The notes under the pieces are model-generated. The model saw only the letters and a list, made by a program, of their open reading frames with translations. It did no database searches and was not told the origin of the DNA. A DNA stretch of 64,000 nt from Microthyrium microscopicum. Taxonomy: Eukaryota; Ascomycota; Dothideomycetes; Microthyriales; Microthyriaceae. Position numbers and translations under genes: made by a program. The stretch lies in contig MU004238.1 in the NCBI GenBank assembly GCA_010405405.1, positions 631,530 to 695,529 on the forward strand. The letters are read 5' to 3'. Every line of letters begins with the position of its first letter. Position 1 is the first letter of the stretch. Of the stretch, positions 13,991-26,379 are shown in pieces.

Positions 13991-14174
13991 TACCATCATC
14001 ATTTTTTTTGAGTACACTGTTGGTTGTTTTTTTGGATTGTAGATACAACGCAAGATTCTGACAAAGCGAAAAGCGTACGAAATCATTTACATCGAGCATT
14101 GTTTTTGTTCTTTCTTTTTTTCCAATTTTGGATAAGCGTATGTCTTGATCTTTACTCTTTCAAAGATTTCATAA

Positions 14175-15884
14175 TCACCGTGATCGCTCTTCGCAAACAG
14201 TGCAGAGACACTTATCAAACCATTGGAGCAGTGCATGAGACCCATGTTGAAGGGTATCCAAGTCCACATAACTGACACTGAGTTCCTCGCCCTTGGAAAT
14301 GTGTCGTCGAGCTCTGAATACTATTCCCCCGTGATCTGGCTCGATCAAAACGCTGGGATTGCAACTGTGATTGAAAAGAGGCTGAATGAAGCCTAAGCTA
14401 TGAATGATTGGATGCTTACTTTGGCGAGGGTTTGGCCTGTTTGACTTCCTCATCTGGGAAACCTGTGGTTTTGACTGGAGCTGAGCAGGTCTTGATATCA
14501 TGTTTGCACCAATTCGATTTAGTATGTTGATGATCACCCATGTGTCGAACTGTGAGGCTCGAAAAATGTCTACACCAAGCTCCTGGAGGATTGAAATGGG
14601 CCTTTGAATATGCGTCTTGAATGAGAATGGAAATCTGACTCCATTGCTGATACGAAAGTCGGCCTTCCAGCGAGATATGACAGGATGCAGTAAAGGATGA
14701 ATATCCCCATTGGCCAAGGAATCGATGCATGATGCAAGTAGTCGAGGCAAAAGTTGAATCGGTGGGAAGAAATGGCTCATATCTTTGGCGCAAAAAGATA
14801 ACAAGCGCTCAGACGGCCGAGACGTGTGGGTGTTCATTGTAATAGCAGCTTTCAGACATTGCTTGGAGCAATATGTAGCCTGTGAACCTTTGGCGATGAA
14901 CTTCTTCCGTGAAGATACCCGATCAAAGCAGTAGTTGCAAAGTGACATCGAGCTACCTTCGCACACTGCAATCATTTGGACATCCTTGATGATCAGTTCG
15001 CCTTTCTGTATATTACGTACAGCAAACATGGATACCTCTTCAACACTCGAATCGTCCCAATGCGAAGCCTCCAACGCAGAGGTAGGCTCAGCTTGGCTAG
15101 ACGTAGATCGGATCTCCCCATTCATGCGTGGAATGAACTGCTTGGGACGCCTGTTGCTTCTTAGTGGGATGTGATATCAACACTTTGTATTCCGTACCTA
15201 AGATACTCTCCACTCATCCAAGGATAAGGCTTTCGAAGTATTTCGCCAAATAGATGTGGAATCATTGCACTTGACCCTTTCAGACTGCCATGTAGACTCA
15301 GGAATCTTCTCAGCGATTCCTTGGCAGTGTCTCTGTGTATCTGGAATTCTACTGTCTGTGGGAATACCTCGACCATTTGACTAGCTAGATCGATAGCATC
15401 CTGAAAGCAATGTGTCTTCTGCAAAGCCTCGAGCATCATTAGGGAGGACATTAGCTTCAGTGCCGAAACTTGTTCCTGTTGGTCGTCAAACTCTGGGTTA
15501 TCCTGAGTTTGGGTGATTGGATCGTTGATATTGGTGTAAGTGCTGGTCTCATTGGAGTACAGCCGAGAGTCGCAAAGCAATTGGCACTTGTACAGGTCGC
15601 CCATTGCTAGCTCTAGAATACCAAGCTCCAAAAGTACAATGCCTCTTTTTAGCCACAAGGTGGCATCTCTAGGCCGCTCGGAAAGTCCAACTGAAAGCGC
15701 TTGTCCATCGAGAAGTAGTTGTTGAAGGCGTTGATACCTCTTCGCTCTGTTAGCGGAGGGAGCTTCGTGGGATTGTGATTGCATAAGAAATGAATGAACT
15801 GACCGCGAAATCCGTCGTTTGATCAGAGTATGTAGCCTCTGGACTAGTGGGATAATATCTTTCAAGATCCCAAATTTGATCCAT
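14175..15884 (-). CDS. TPR and SET domain protein (SMYD-like)
   Basis: Three exons on the minus strand (15884-15804, 15739-15198, 15150-14175) give 532 residues. The N-terminal half is helical with TPR-like repeats (DATLWLKRGIVLLELG…, ALQKTHCFQDAIDLA…). The SET part begins with GEYLRRPKQF and MFAVRNIQKGELI. A Cys-rich insert follows (LCNYC…ATYCSKQC, MYND-like but short of a full set). The SET core is NHSCNPS (about 468-474) and GEELSVSYVD. A short post-SET Cys pair, CLCTVC, ends the protein. Such proteins methylate lysines on histones or other substrates; the target here is unknown. The first acceptor was placed at 15740 because the nearer AGs break the frame. The insert before NHSC is unusually basic and could hide an unspliced intron, so the internal exon 3 model is less certain. 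Confidence 0.75.
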
Positions 15885-16859
15885 CGTGTAAAAACCAGGC
15901 GTATTTACGACTCCCTTTTACATGTCGTTGAAGCCAATGTTGTCGTTTAGATGTTAGCTGTGAAACTTTGGACAGGACGAATGAGCAAGCGATACGGGCA
16001 TGAACAAATACTGTGTTGAAATTTTGATCTACTTTCATTGCAGGATCTTCTCGTACGTCCAGAAAAAAATCGACTAATGGTAGAACGGTACACAGATAAA
16101 CCATCATGTAGATTCCCGCTACGCCGAATTAGTGATGCAGTCATGTCTTGCAGTGAGCAATCTCGCGATCATACGAATCTAGGAATTTCAGTCAACCGGA
16201 AGCACCAAGACATAGCAAGAAAAGGTTATTCGGCAGCTCATGGACTTGTGATTGGAGCTCCGACAGCGTTTATCGTCTTGAGACTAGGTTCTTTTCGCAC
16301 GCGTCTGCATAGTGACATGTCGATATCAAATGATCGATGTATGCAAGAGGATTATCCGATGCAGGCCAAAATTATCCGATGCATCACACAACGGTACATA
16401 CACAAATCACAGATCACAGATCAGATTATAGGACAACGGTGGCCAACTTAGATTCAATAGAGGCCCCTGAGATTGAACAAAACAATATCGATTAACAGAT
16501 TATTTGTAGGAAGCTATAAAAATGGAACAACATCCAAGAATTAGACAAGTACTAGTATGGAGAATATACGGACCCTCACACTGGTTCATCATGACCGATA
16601 TCGGTACAGCTCTTGCAGGGTGAAAGCTTTCATAATGATTGCGGTATTGACTCGAATGATACTTTCTAAGACGATGGAATCTTGAACAGCCACACACGGG
16701 ATATATGCGGGATCATCTTGTACCACCCACGGCTACGTACTGCTAACGCCTCTGTGTGACAGCGAGCACAGCCTTAAGAAGCTTCGCGAAAGGTGGTACG
16801 ATTCATTGCTTACCGCTACGACACTGATGATGGTGTTTTCCCCGAGAAATTGAATCTCC
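15885..16859. other. Intergenic, no gene recognised
   Basis: This is 975 bp between two minus-strand genes. It contains a small direct repeat of ATTATCCGATGCA near 16342-16382 and the TCACAGATCACAGATCAGA run near 16404. No coding sequence was recognised. The left part is the probable promoter of the SET gene. Confidence 0.45.
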
Positions 16860-18749
16860 TCAGCTCGGGTTAGGCTTATTGCCAACATCCAGCTCATCAA
16901 TTGATATCTCCTTTGGTTCGCGAGGCAATCTTAAAGCAAGAAAATTGGCGCTGGCTCGTTCTGCCTTTTCAGCTATACCAGTCATGTATTTCACCACTTG
17001 ATCCTCCGGAGCTGCTACCTTCTCGAAGAAGTTCAGTAGAGTTGGATCGGAAGGAGCCTCGAACCGTACGGTCAGAGGTTGGTAAAATATCTTCTCAGAA
17101 TTTCCAGTCGTTCCTACTGGTTGTCCATCCGATTCCTTGGTTTCGGGCTTTGGATCAAGATTCATCGCGTCTGGATTGGGTGACTGAGCCCCTTCCTTAC
17201 CTTTCTTCTTCTCATTACTTCTCTTCTTACCCTCCGCCGTATCTGCCGCAAATAGTTCGGACTCTTTCTTGACCACGAGGAAGCTGGCTAGAACCTTGGA
17301 ACGTTTTTCGTCGTACTCCAAGATAGTGTTCTTTGGGAAAAGAAATCGGTCCGTGGAATTTTGACTGAATTCCATCAACACATGCAGAGGCTGAGGGACA
17401 AATACTTGTCGAGGAGGACGAGGAGGAGTGGGCTGAAAAGATGGCCGTGGTATTGGGTTTGTAGGTGCAGCTCGAGCTATTGGTGACTGATAGCTAAGTG
17501 GTTGTTGAAAAGGTCGACTGATACTATGGTTTGCGCCTTGACCAACCTGATAAGGAGCACGAGGCCCTGTATATTGGTGTTGCTGAGCAGCGAGCGCTTT
17601 CCTACGCTCTTCTGCTGCAGCAGCCTCCCTGTCCTTCACGATCCTGGTCAGTTCGTCAATATGGCCTTGGAAATAAGTCAGCTGTTCCGGCGTAGCCTCA
17701 TTTCCGGCCACAAGTTTCATGACCTGCTTTAAAGCATTATCATTCTGAGCTCTTTGGGCTAGCATTTGAATGACAGGATCTGTAGCCGCAGATGGAGGTC
17801 TTGCAGGTGGAGCAGGCTGCCTCGGAGCGGTGGCTGGAGGGCCCATTGGACTTGGTCTGGCGACTGGAGCGGTTGGTGTTGGCCGATTTTGATTTTGATT
17901 CTGTGAGGTTATATTTTGTGGAGTATTCGATGCACCTGAGCTGGCTGCTGGTGATGGTGAGTATGAGGATGCTGTTGTAGGCTTTGCCACTGGAGTATAG
18001 ATAGTTGGGGTTGTTGAAAGAGGTTTTGACTGTTGCTGAAGTGGTGTGAGTGAGCTAGCCGTAGTTGGATATAGTGGCTTGTTTCCATGAGTTGACTGAG
18101 GTGTGATGGGAGGGCGATAAGAGCCAGCTTGATACGTAGAATGAGTACTCGGCGAATTGGTAGGTCCAAAACTGCCGACAAATTGGCGGTCTTGCTGCGG
18201 TGGTTGGGGTGGTACCGTTGTGTCTTTGATCACGAAGATGGTCACATCAAAGATGTGTGGCTCAACAATCATTTTGCAAGTCCCCATCCTGGTCATAGGT
18301 GGCCTTGAATCTTTGGTGGTTGATTTAGTTCCCTCTGGCAAATCTTTCTTCTTCTTGTATGTTGCCTTGGACCAAAATTTCTCGAAAACGCAATCCGAGA
18401 GCCATTGTTGCTTAGATCGAGCTAGGGAAGTCGTTAAAACTCCACTTTCTCCAACACTGTACCATTCAGAGTCCTTGAGGTCTTCTGGTTGCGATTTGGG
18501 GAGCGAAGGTAAGCTTTCACCATCGACTAGTTTGTTGGGCAGCACAACAACCCGAGGTTTCTCTTCTTCCTTTTTTACACTTTGTTCGTTCTCAGCGCCT
18601 GATGTGACTGTCTTTTCCTTCTTTGAGGGTCGTCCTCTTTTGCCGGGGCCTCTGGGACTTTGCTTCGGAGCTTCGGAGTCTGCAGCTTCATCGCGTTGTT
18701 TTGCCGCTGGTTCGCGCAGGCGCATAGATGTTCGACGTGTTTCGGGCAT
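16860..18749 (-). CDS. SWC3: SWR1 chromatin-remodelling complex subunit Swc3
   Basis: One open frame of 629 codons without introns. The N-terminus is basic with AT-hook-like GKRGRPSKKEK. The conserved N-terminal Swc3 block runs from about residue 70 to 175 (VVLPNKLVDGESLPSLP, WLSDCVFEKFWSK, PPMTRMGTCKMIVEPH). The middle (about 185-440) is low-complexity, rich in Pro, Gln, Ser and Thr. A second conserved block lies around 455-629, with NTILEYDEKRSKVLASFLV and the helix ending LRLPREP. Swc3 belongs to the SWR1 complex, which exchanges H2A-H2B for H2A.Z-H2B in nucleosomes. The start is the first ATG. It is divergent from the alpha/beta hydrolase, with 273 bp between them. Confidence 0.88.
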   Translation of the reverse strand: MPETRRTSMRLREPAAKQRDEAADSEAPKQSPRGPGKRGRPSKKEKTVTSGAENEQSVKKEEEKPRVVVLPNKLVDGESLPSLPKSQPEDLKDSEWYSVGESGVLTTSLARSKQQWLSDCVFEKFWSKATYKKKKDLPEGTKSTTKDSRPPMTRMGTCKMIVEPHIFDVTIFVIKDTTVPPQPPQQDRQFVGSFGPTNSPSTHSTYQAGSYRPPITPQSTHGNKPLYPTTASSLTPLQQQSKPLSTTPTIYTPVAKPTTASSYSPSPAASSGASNTPQNITSQNQNQNRPTPTAPVARPSPMGPPATAPRQPAPPARPPSAATDPVIQMLAQRAQNDNALKQVMKLVAGNEATPEQLTYFQGHIDELTRIVKDREAAAAEERRKALAAQQHQYTGPRAPYQVGQGANHSISRPFQQPLSYQSPIARAAPTNPIPRPSFQPTPPRPPRQVFVPQPLHVLMEFSQNSTDRFLFPKNTILEYDEKRSKVLASFLVVKKESELFAADTAEGKKRSNEKKKGKEGAQSPNPDAMNLDPKPETKESDGQPVGTTGNSEKIFYQPLTVRFEAPSDPTLLNFFEKVAAPEDQVVKYMTGIAEKAERASANFLALRLPREPKEISIDELDVGNKPNPS

Positions 18750-19022
18750 TTTGAGGGTACAGAAGGATGGAGCTCATCTACGGGATGATTTGGGGCTGTA
18801 TTGGGTGAGAGCTGTGCATGCTTCAAGGCGTTGACTTGGCTGAGGTGTTGGGTTGTTTGACTTTCGCGATGACCGAATGTGGAAGGTGTAGCCTCCCACG
18901 TGGACAGCACAGCATCCTGATCTTCAGATCTAGAGTGTAGGCAGCCAGATTCCTACATCTTCTTCAAAAAAGACATGTAATTCCAATTAATTGCTTCCTC
19001 TCTATCTCTGAATCCAAGGAGG

Positions 19023-20388
19023 ATGATACGTACGCTGGCGGTTATCGGCTTTGCGCCGGTGGCTGGATATGCCATCTTCCTACTACTTCTGATGAACCCC
19101 TGGGCTCAACGCCAGTAAGAATATTGAATCACCAAGTATGTGGACTTGATTAACTAAATTCTGCAAGGGCATTGTACGCCAACAACTTTCATACGTCTTG
19201 GTGGGACGATCTGGACGATCCAGAAGCTTGGGGATTTGGAAGTAATACTTAACAAGCGCAAAGTGTTTCATTTCACGACATCTAATTATGCTGTTAGAAA
19301 ATCAAGTAACTCCATTTTACATCGACACGCCGGACGGCTATAGCTTACACGTCTGGCACATCCTTCCTCGTGCACTCTACACGATATACGAGACGCAATT
19401 ACTCGCCGAGACTGTTGGTCCAAAGAATGAATTCAAGAAAACACTGGCCTATAGTCTCTTGAAGGATAGCCCGGATTCCAAATTGGTCATAAACTTTCAT
19501 GGAAACGCAGGCCATCTGCTACAGCATCAACGGCCCTATGTTTATCGCTCATTTTCGTCCTTGGATCCCAGTACTCACGTCATGGCGTTTTCCTATCGTG
19601 GCTTTGGTCGTTCTACAGGCCTTCCATCCGAACCAGGGCTTATTACAGACAGCATAAGTGTTGTTGATTACGCTCTTCGCGAACTCGGAATTGAACCAAG
19701 CAAGATGGCCTTGTGCGGGCAGTCGCTCGGAACAGCTAGCCTTAGTGGAGTAGCAGAATACTTCTCATCAAGCGGCCCCATGAGCGTTGAGCTTCCCTTT
19801 GCCACAGAAACAAGAAGGAAAGTAGACTTTGCAACCATTGTACTTGTTTCCGGTTTTAGTGATCTAAAGACAATGCTCCTCAAGTACAGCATTGGAGGCA
19901 TGTTCCCCATTCTAGCACCATTGGCGTGGATACCTGGTCTACAGGCCATATTGACAGGCAGCGTTCACGAGCCATGGGAATCCAAGACTCGGATAGCCAA
20001 AGTTATTGCAGAAGCGGTTCAAGATATTGAAGACAACAAGCTATCCAGACATCTCAATATCCAGCTGATACATGCGCTGGATGATCCTGATATACCCTAT
20101 GAGAATTCTCAGCAAATATTTGACATTTCTCGTGAAGCATGTTATTCTGCCTCCAAGGCAGTTGATCAGGCACGACCTGATTTGATCGAAAACGGATTGT
20201 TACAAGAACAATTGACATGGGGAAATCCCGTAGGGTTGTCTCTCATCAAGAGATTTGTGAGGAAGGGCGGTATGTAACACCTTGATCAATATGATGAACA
20301 ATACTCACAGTTTTTAGGACATAACGAAGTTGCAGCAAGTAGTGTTGTTGCTGGTGCATTAATGAGAGGGCTAGGAATCATAGAGTGA
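19023..20388 (+). CDS. Membrane-anchored alpha/beta hydrolase (ABHD12/ABHD13-like)
   Basis: Four exons (19023-19114, 19168-19241, 19298-20269, 20318-20388) give 402 residues. A single N-terminal hydrophobic helix (about 4-24) anchors the protein. The hydrolase core has the oxyanion-region motif FHGNAGH, the nucleophile elbow GQSLG (Ser198), an Asp in HALDDPDIPY (about 318-320) and the His in GHNEV (His381). That His lies in the last small exon, so the 4th exon is needed for a complete triad. Similar fungal proteins are annotated as ABHD12-like lipid hydrolases; the substrate is not known. The first two introns fall in the first 60 residues. All three catalytic residues are present. Confidence 0.88.
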
Positions 20389-20629
20389 TATCTATAATGT
20401 ATACTAATCTATCATAGTCGAATATCGACAAAAACGCTTCAACTTGGGTCTCTCAACCGTGTCAAACATGCTAATCTTACAATGCTTTGCTCCATATTGA
20501 GTTGAGTGGTCCAATGTTTTACGACGCCTTCGATGCTAAATGTCCGTCCAAAATAAGTACAGGTGCGTTTGGAATATTCGAACAGAGGTATGCTACAATA
20601 TAAAGATGTGAAGATTCGCAGAAAACAAT

Positions 20630-23072
20630 TTACTTCTTCAGTCTCTCTTCTTGCCACTTTTGGTGCTTGGCTATGAGTTCTTTTTGTAATTGGCCACTTG
20701 CTGGAGCGTAATGACTGAACTCCATGCTGAACTCACCCTTCCCTTGAGTAGAAGCACGAAGATGAGAAGAGAACCCAAACATGGCATTCAAACTGCAATC
20801 TGCGTTGATCGTGAACTCCTCGACTCCAGTCTCCGTATCGTTGATAACTGCATTTCGTTTGTTGAGGAGACCAACAACGTTGGCTTGAAACTCAGTTGGC
20901 GCGGTGACTGTCGTTTTCATGAGCGGTTCAAGGACTTGAGGAGCTGCTTGCATGAAAGCCTTGCGGAAAGCCTGTTGAGTAGCAATCTTGAAAGAATGTT
21001 CAGAAGAATCTGTAGTATGAGTGGCACCATCATTGATAACCATGCGAGTACCAAGCACTTTGTGTCCAAGCATGGGACCTTTTTCGCACGCTGCCATGAA
21101 TCCTTTTTCGGTAGCAAACATGAACTTTTCGGAAATGTGGCCACCAGTAACTTGGTCCTCATACTCATTCTTGCCCAGATCACCTGTGGGTTCAATCCAT
21201 CCAATGACACGAGCGAAATCTCCAGGGCCACCGGTCTGTTTTTTAAGCAAGTGATCGAATTTCACTTCCTGTTGAATGGTTTCGCGATAGGCGACTTGTG
21301 GCTGACCAGTTGCACAGTCGACTTTGTATTCACGTCGCATCCGTTCAATGTAAATTTCAAGATGAAGTTCTCCCATTCCAGATATGATTGTTTCTTGGGA
21401 TTCGGCATCGACATGTACACGGAAGGTAGGATCCTCTCGAGTAAATCTGTTCATGGCCTTGGAGAAGTTGCTTGCATCCTTTTTGTTTTTTGGATTGATA
21501 GATAGCGCAACGACCGGTTCAGGAACGAACATGGAAGTCTAATGCAAGTCAGATAAGAAAGTAGATGACGTTCGGGATCAAATTTACCATGGAGTAGTGA
21601 ATGTTACCATCTGTAAAGGTATCACCACTGGCGCAGTCGACACCAAACACGGCGCATATTTCACCAGCACCAATCTCTTGTACTTCTTCCATCTCATTGG
21701 AATGCATACGAACAATGCGCGGTACCCGAATCTTCTTGTTTGATCTAGCATCAAAGATATTCATAGCTTTCTTCAATGTTCCTTGGTACACTCGAATGTA
21801 TGTCAATTGCCCATAGTTGGATTCTTCTAATTTGAATGCCAGGCCAACAAATGGCAATTCCTGATAAGGTATGAGCTTGACACTGGCTTCCTTTCGTCTT
21901 TGATCAAGGGCCAGATTTTCTACCTCTGAAGGATTTGGTAGGTAGTCGCATACAGCATCCAGCATTGGCTGGATTGATTTATCTGCCAAAGCTGAACCAA
22001 CGCATACTGGGGTGAATTTGAGAGCAATAGTAGCCCGCCGTATAGCAGCCTTTAGTTGCGCTTGTGTTGGTTCTTGCTCATCAAGGAAGAGTTCGGCGAT
22101 CTCATCATCAACATCAGCCAGAGTTTCAATCAGTTTAGCTCTACGCTCTTGGGCCACGGATAATAGGTTGGCCGGTATCTCATCAGTCATCCGAATGGTT
22201 TCGCCTCTGGGTCCTTCGTTATAAATGGCTTTCATACGTACCAAATCTACTACACCTTGAAACTCTTTCTCGGTTCCTATCGGAACTTGAATAGCAGCAG
22301 CTGGTATTCGGAGCTTCGTGTTGATTTGATCAATCACCTTGAATGGATTTGCACCCATTCGGTCCATTTTGTTGATGAATGAGATTCTGGGAACGTTGTA
22401 CCGGCGCATTTGTCGATCGACTGTGATTGTTTGACTTTGTACTCCGGACACGGCGCATAGAATCATGACAGCTCCATCAAGGACTCTGAGCGCACGCTCA
22501 ACCTCGATTGTAAAGTCAATATGGCCTGGAGTATCGATTAGGTTGATGTGATATTTGTCTTCTGTTCCATCGTCATTCTTCTTGTTCCAGTCACAAAATG
22601 TTGCTGCGGATTGAATTGTGATTCCTTTCTCGCGCTCCAATTCCATAGAGTCCATCTTTGCGCCAACAGAATCTTTGCCTCTGACTTCGTGGATCGATCC
22701 GATACGACCAGTGTAGAATAAGACGCGTTCCGTGGCAGTGGTTTTGCCGCTGTCTATATGTGCAGCGATTCCAATATTTCGAACCCTTGATAACCTATGC
22801 GCCTCTTCAGGTGGTATATTTTTGATGATGTCCTCCAAGTTGAGGTTATCTGGATCTTGTTTCGCTTGCTCGAACACGGCAGCAGCAGCGCTTTCCCATC
22901 GTGATTGTTGCCATTGTCGTCCTTGTGCTGTACATGATCGCGTGGGTCTGGCAAAGGGGCTCGTCTGGAGGAATAATGCGCGTGTACGTGGAAAGGGAGC
23001 TTGAGAGAAAGAGCGAGAATGACGAGCAGCACACAAGGCTAGGCTTCGAGCCTGACTTAACTGTGCTCTCAT
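20630..23072 (-). CDS. MEF1: Mitochondrial translation elongation factor G 1
   Basis: Two exons on the minus strand (23072-21588 and 21538-20630), with one 49-nt intron, give 797 residues. The first 60 or so residues are an Arg/Ser-rich mitochondrial presequence. GTPase motifs follow: AHIDSGKTT (104-112), the switch region around [22 protein letters not shown] and NKMDRMG. Domains II-V follow, with [10 protein letters not shown] in domain III/IV and the EF-G C-terminus ([20 protein letters not shown]). The protein catalyses ribosome translocation in the mitochondrial matrix. The intron interrupts between IHYSM and [10 protein letters not shown], where the family has no gap. Length agrees with fungal MEF1. 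Confidence 0.96.
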
Positions 23073-24151
23073 TGAAAAGAAGGTAGCGCCGAAAAACTAT
23101 ATATTGACCGTCGATTTCATGTTGCGAAATACTTCAAAAAAAATCTCAGAATCATGTGGAAATAAGGATGGAGATAAGTCCAAGATGCACTACTATTTTA
23201 TCTAATCTTATCTAAATCTTATCAGTGATGAAAATCTCAAGGCTCAAGCTCTCTCGAGTCTCTCCCATGTTAACTTCATGTCTCCAGTTGTATGAAAGCG
23301 GTTGTCTCATGTCTAGCTGTCCTACCTATAATGCGTGAGTTACTATGCGGAGTAAGGTGTAGAGCACAGCCTCAGGGAATATTGCGTAAGTGCCAGGCAA
23401 CGGGTGATTTGGGCAAACAGGCCCGACTGTGCTAACATTCCTATCAAACGGCGGAACGACAGCTATGCACTTTGGAACTCCCTATATTGACTTCACTTTG
23501 AAGCAGCTCTGAGCCAATAAAGGACATATCCCTTTCCATAATACACCGGTAGGTGTCCGACAAGAAGGTGCATAGGCCATCGCATGTGTAACCTCAGGAT
23601 CTAAACATTCTCCACGGCAGAGAAAGGGCTCGATACTACATCGTAGTCAATGGCCTTTTGCCGTTACTTTGGTCTTCCGCTGGTACCTACCTGCTAGAAA
23701 GACTGTTACGAAGTCATGTGGCGCAGCATGACCAGAGCCCTGTATACCTATACCTTTAGATTTGCATCAGGGTGCATGTGGGGCAAGTCCAACAGCTCCC
23801 GAAGGAGCCGTGGCTTCATGTCGTCACTTGGTTGCTTTAGCACTTTCCCAATCGAAGCTTGTCCCTTGGCTGCCCTACGCTATTGGGTTGTTTGTAACTG
23901 TGGAAGTGGGCTGAGCATTAAGCAAGTGCCAGCCAAGCAGTTGAGCTTACAGGTACAGTAACGGGTGAAATAAGCTCAATCCTCAGCATTCGCAAACAGA
24001 ATCGCCAACAAACACCACCAACATAAAACTCTTCTGTCCAGCAGTTTCATCATCTTCAACCTTTCTCTCAGCTACCCTACAACTGTTCTTCTCTCTTCCT
24101 CTTTTCTGGTCCATCTTTCACAACCTATCTGTTCACATAACATTCGAAGCT
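23073..24151. promoter_or_regulatory. Divergent spacer MEF1/VWA gene
   Basis: This is 1079 bp between divergent starts. A pyrimidine-rich tract at 24030-24140 precedes the ATG of the VWA gene and is probably its 5' leader. No other element was recognised. Confidence 0.45.
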
Positions 24152-26379
24152 ATGGGAGTAAGTTTTTCCCCTATACCAACCATTGATTTCTCCAAATCGA
24201 CATCGCGACGTATACTCTAACATATTGACAGTTGGCTTCTAAGCTTGCTGCCTCCAACCAAGGAGGAGGCTACGGCGGTCCTCCTCCACCAGCTCAGGGT
24301 GGTCAAGGCGGCTATGTATGTCGTTACCTACAGTATCAAGTTGCCATTTGAATGCTGATTGATGAATAGCCTGGACAGCAACCATATCAAGCCTACCCAG
24401 GAGGTCAAGTGAGTTCATTTTCCTTAGCGCTCATCCTTTAATTCCTTCATACCACTTTCCGACCATGTTATAATTCACGGTACCACCGGATGCACCCCGC
24501 AAGGCAATTTCCAGTTTGAAGACAAGCTCTGTTTGCCCCTCCTTTATGTTGACTGCCAAACTGCCCTGACTGCCTTGTCTACGCCAATCGTCATCAGCTC
24601 CGCCACCATTTGCAACCATATAACGCATATAATTTCTCTCGCCAAGCCTCCGACACAAACAATTATTTCCTATCATTCTTTCTGTTAACATGTCCGGCAA
24701 GCCATATCAAGCGTACCCTGGCCAAGCGGCGTATCCGGGCCAAGCAAACCCTCAGTATAACCAACAACCTCCATACCCGCAGCAAAACCAGCAAGGTCCA
24801 TATTCGCAAGGACAATATCCGAACCACCAAACGCAGCACGGATATGGCCAACAACAACAAGGATATGGTCAACAACCACAACAGGGATATGGTCAACAGC
24901 AACCGCCGCAGAACTATGCGCAGTATGGGCAAAGCCAACCACCTTACCCGTCGTCTTCACCCTATCCACAGAGCCCTGGACCTGGCTACGTTCGTCTCGA
25001 CTTGCTTTTTTTATTCTACAATGAATGAACTATTACTGACTTTATGATTATAGGGAGGTCCACCTCAGCAGCAAGGCCAATACGGTCAAGGCCCACCACC
25101 ACCACAGGGACAAGGTGGATATCAACAGCCTGGTGCGCCTGGTGGTTATGGTCAACAAGGCCAACGCCCACCTCAACAAGGACCAGGTCCACAGGCTTAC
25201 AAGAATCTTTTGAATAAATGTATTCAAGAAAATCGCCTACAGGCTTTCTATCCACCAAACTCTCCACAGCTCGACCAAATTGCAAACAAAGCGGTGCAAT
25301 CCATTCCTCAACTTGCACAGCGATGGCGCATTCCCATGGAGGTCGCCAATGAACTCGTACAATTGGGACTATACGATATTGTTATCTTCATTGGTGAAAT
25401 CAGACAGTTCCCATATCGTTCAAAGTTTTGCTAATGAATACAGATGACTCTGGTTCTATGGCTTTCGAAGAAGGTGGTGAGCGTATCAAGGACTTGCGCC
25501 TTATTCTGGATCGAGTCGCTTCTACTGCAACCAACTTTGATGAGGATGGAATATCAATTCGATTCATGAATGCCAACTACCCGCAAAATGTACTCGAGAA
25601 CATTCGGTCAGAACAACAGATCGGTCAGCTCATGGAGACTGTTCAATACAAAGGCTTGACTCCCATGGGAACCGAGTTGCGCAAAAAGGTCGTTGACGGA
25701 ATCATCCTATCCAAAGTCCGCGATCGTCGATACACCAAGCCACATCTTGTCATCTGCATCACTGACGGCCAACCTGCTGGAGAAGCTCAAAATACTGTTA
25801 CAGACACTATCAAGTACGCTGTCAATGAGGTTGGCCGTCAATTTGGTGGTGGTGGTGTTGCTTTCCAGTTCGCCCAGGTTGGAAACGATCAGAAGGCGAG
25901 AGAGTTCTTGGCAAAGCTAGACGAGGACCCTGTGGTTGGAAATATGATTGATTGCACTTCCAGTAAGTTTGATGAGATAAGACTGAAGAACCTAGCGCTG
26001 ACTTGGTGTAGACTATGAAAATGAATCTGAGGAACTGCGCCAGCGTGGAGTGGACTTGACACCCGATCTGTGGCTCATCAAGCTCATGCTCGGAGCTATT
26101 GATCGTTCATATGACAGCAAAGACGAATCCGGAGCTAATGCTCCTCCAGCACATGCTCCTCAAGGCCAGTATGGTGCACCACCCGGTCAGCAACAGTACG
26201 GAGCTCCTCCTCAGCAAGGTTATGGTGGACCACCCCCTCAAGGACAGCAGTACCCAGGCCAAGGACCGCCACCTGGGCAATATGGTGGTCAACCTCAGCA
26301 AGGCTACGGCCGCGGCGGAGGTCCACCAGGAGGACCTGGAGGTTATCCTCAGCAAGGAGGTGGCAATGTGCGTTACTAG
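24152..26379 (+). CDS. VWA-domain protein with Gln/Gly/Pro/Tyr-rich flanks
   Basis: Seven exons (24152-24157, 24232-24315, 24370-24408, 24702-24989, 25054-25393, 25444-25962, 26012-26379) give 547 residues. The first exon encodes only Met-Gly. Residues 1-180 are low-complexity, with GYGQQQ, YPGQ and GGPPQQ repeats. A helical segment follows (KNLLNKCIQENRLQAFYPP). The von Willebrand A domain starts with a complete MIDAS, DDSGS (253-257), and continues with ITDGQPAGEA and the TPDLWLIKLMLGA helix. The C-terminal 90 residues are again QYGAPP/QGYG-like. Fungal proteins of this layout are found in copine-like or VWA families and may bind divalent metal; function is unknown. Intron 3 (293 nt) is long for this window. 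An in-frame ATG at 24690 just before exon 4 could be an alternative start. Confidence 0.8.

Noticed and set aside
14150-14420. Extra C-terminal exon for the SET gene
   Set aside because: The frame ends cleanly after a post-SET Cys pair at 14175, and no further exon is needed.
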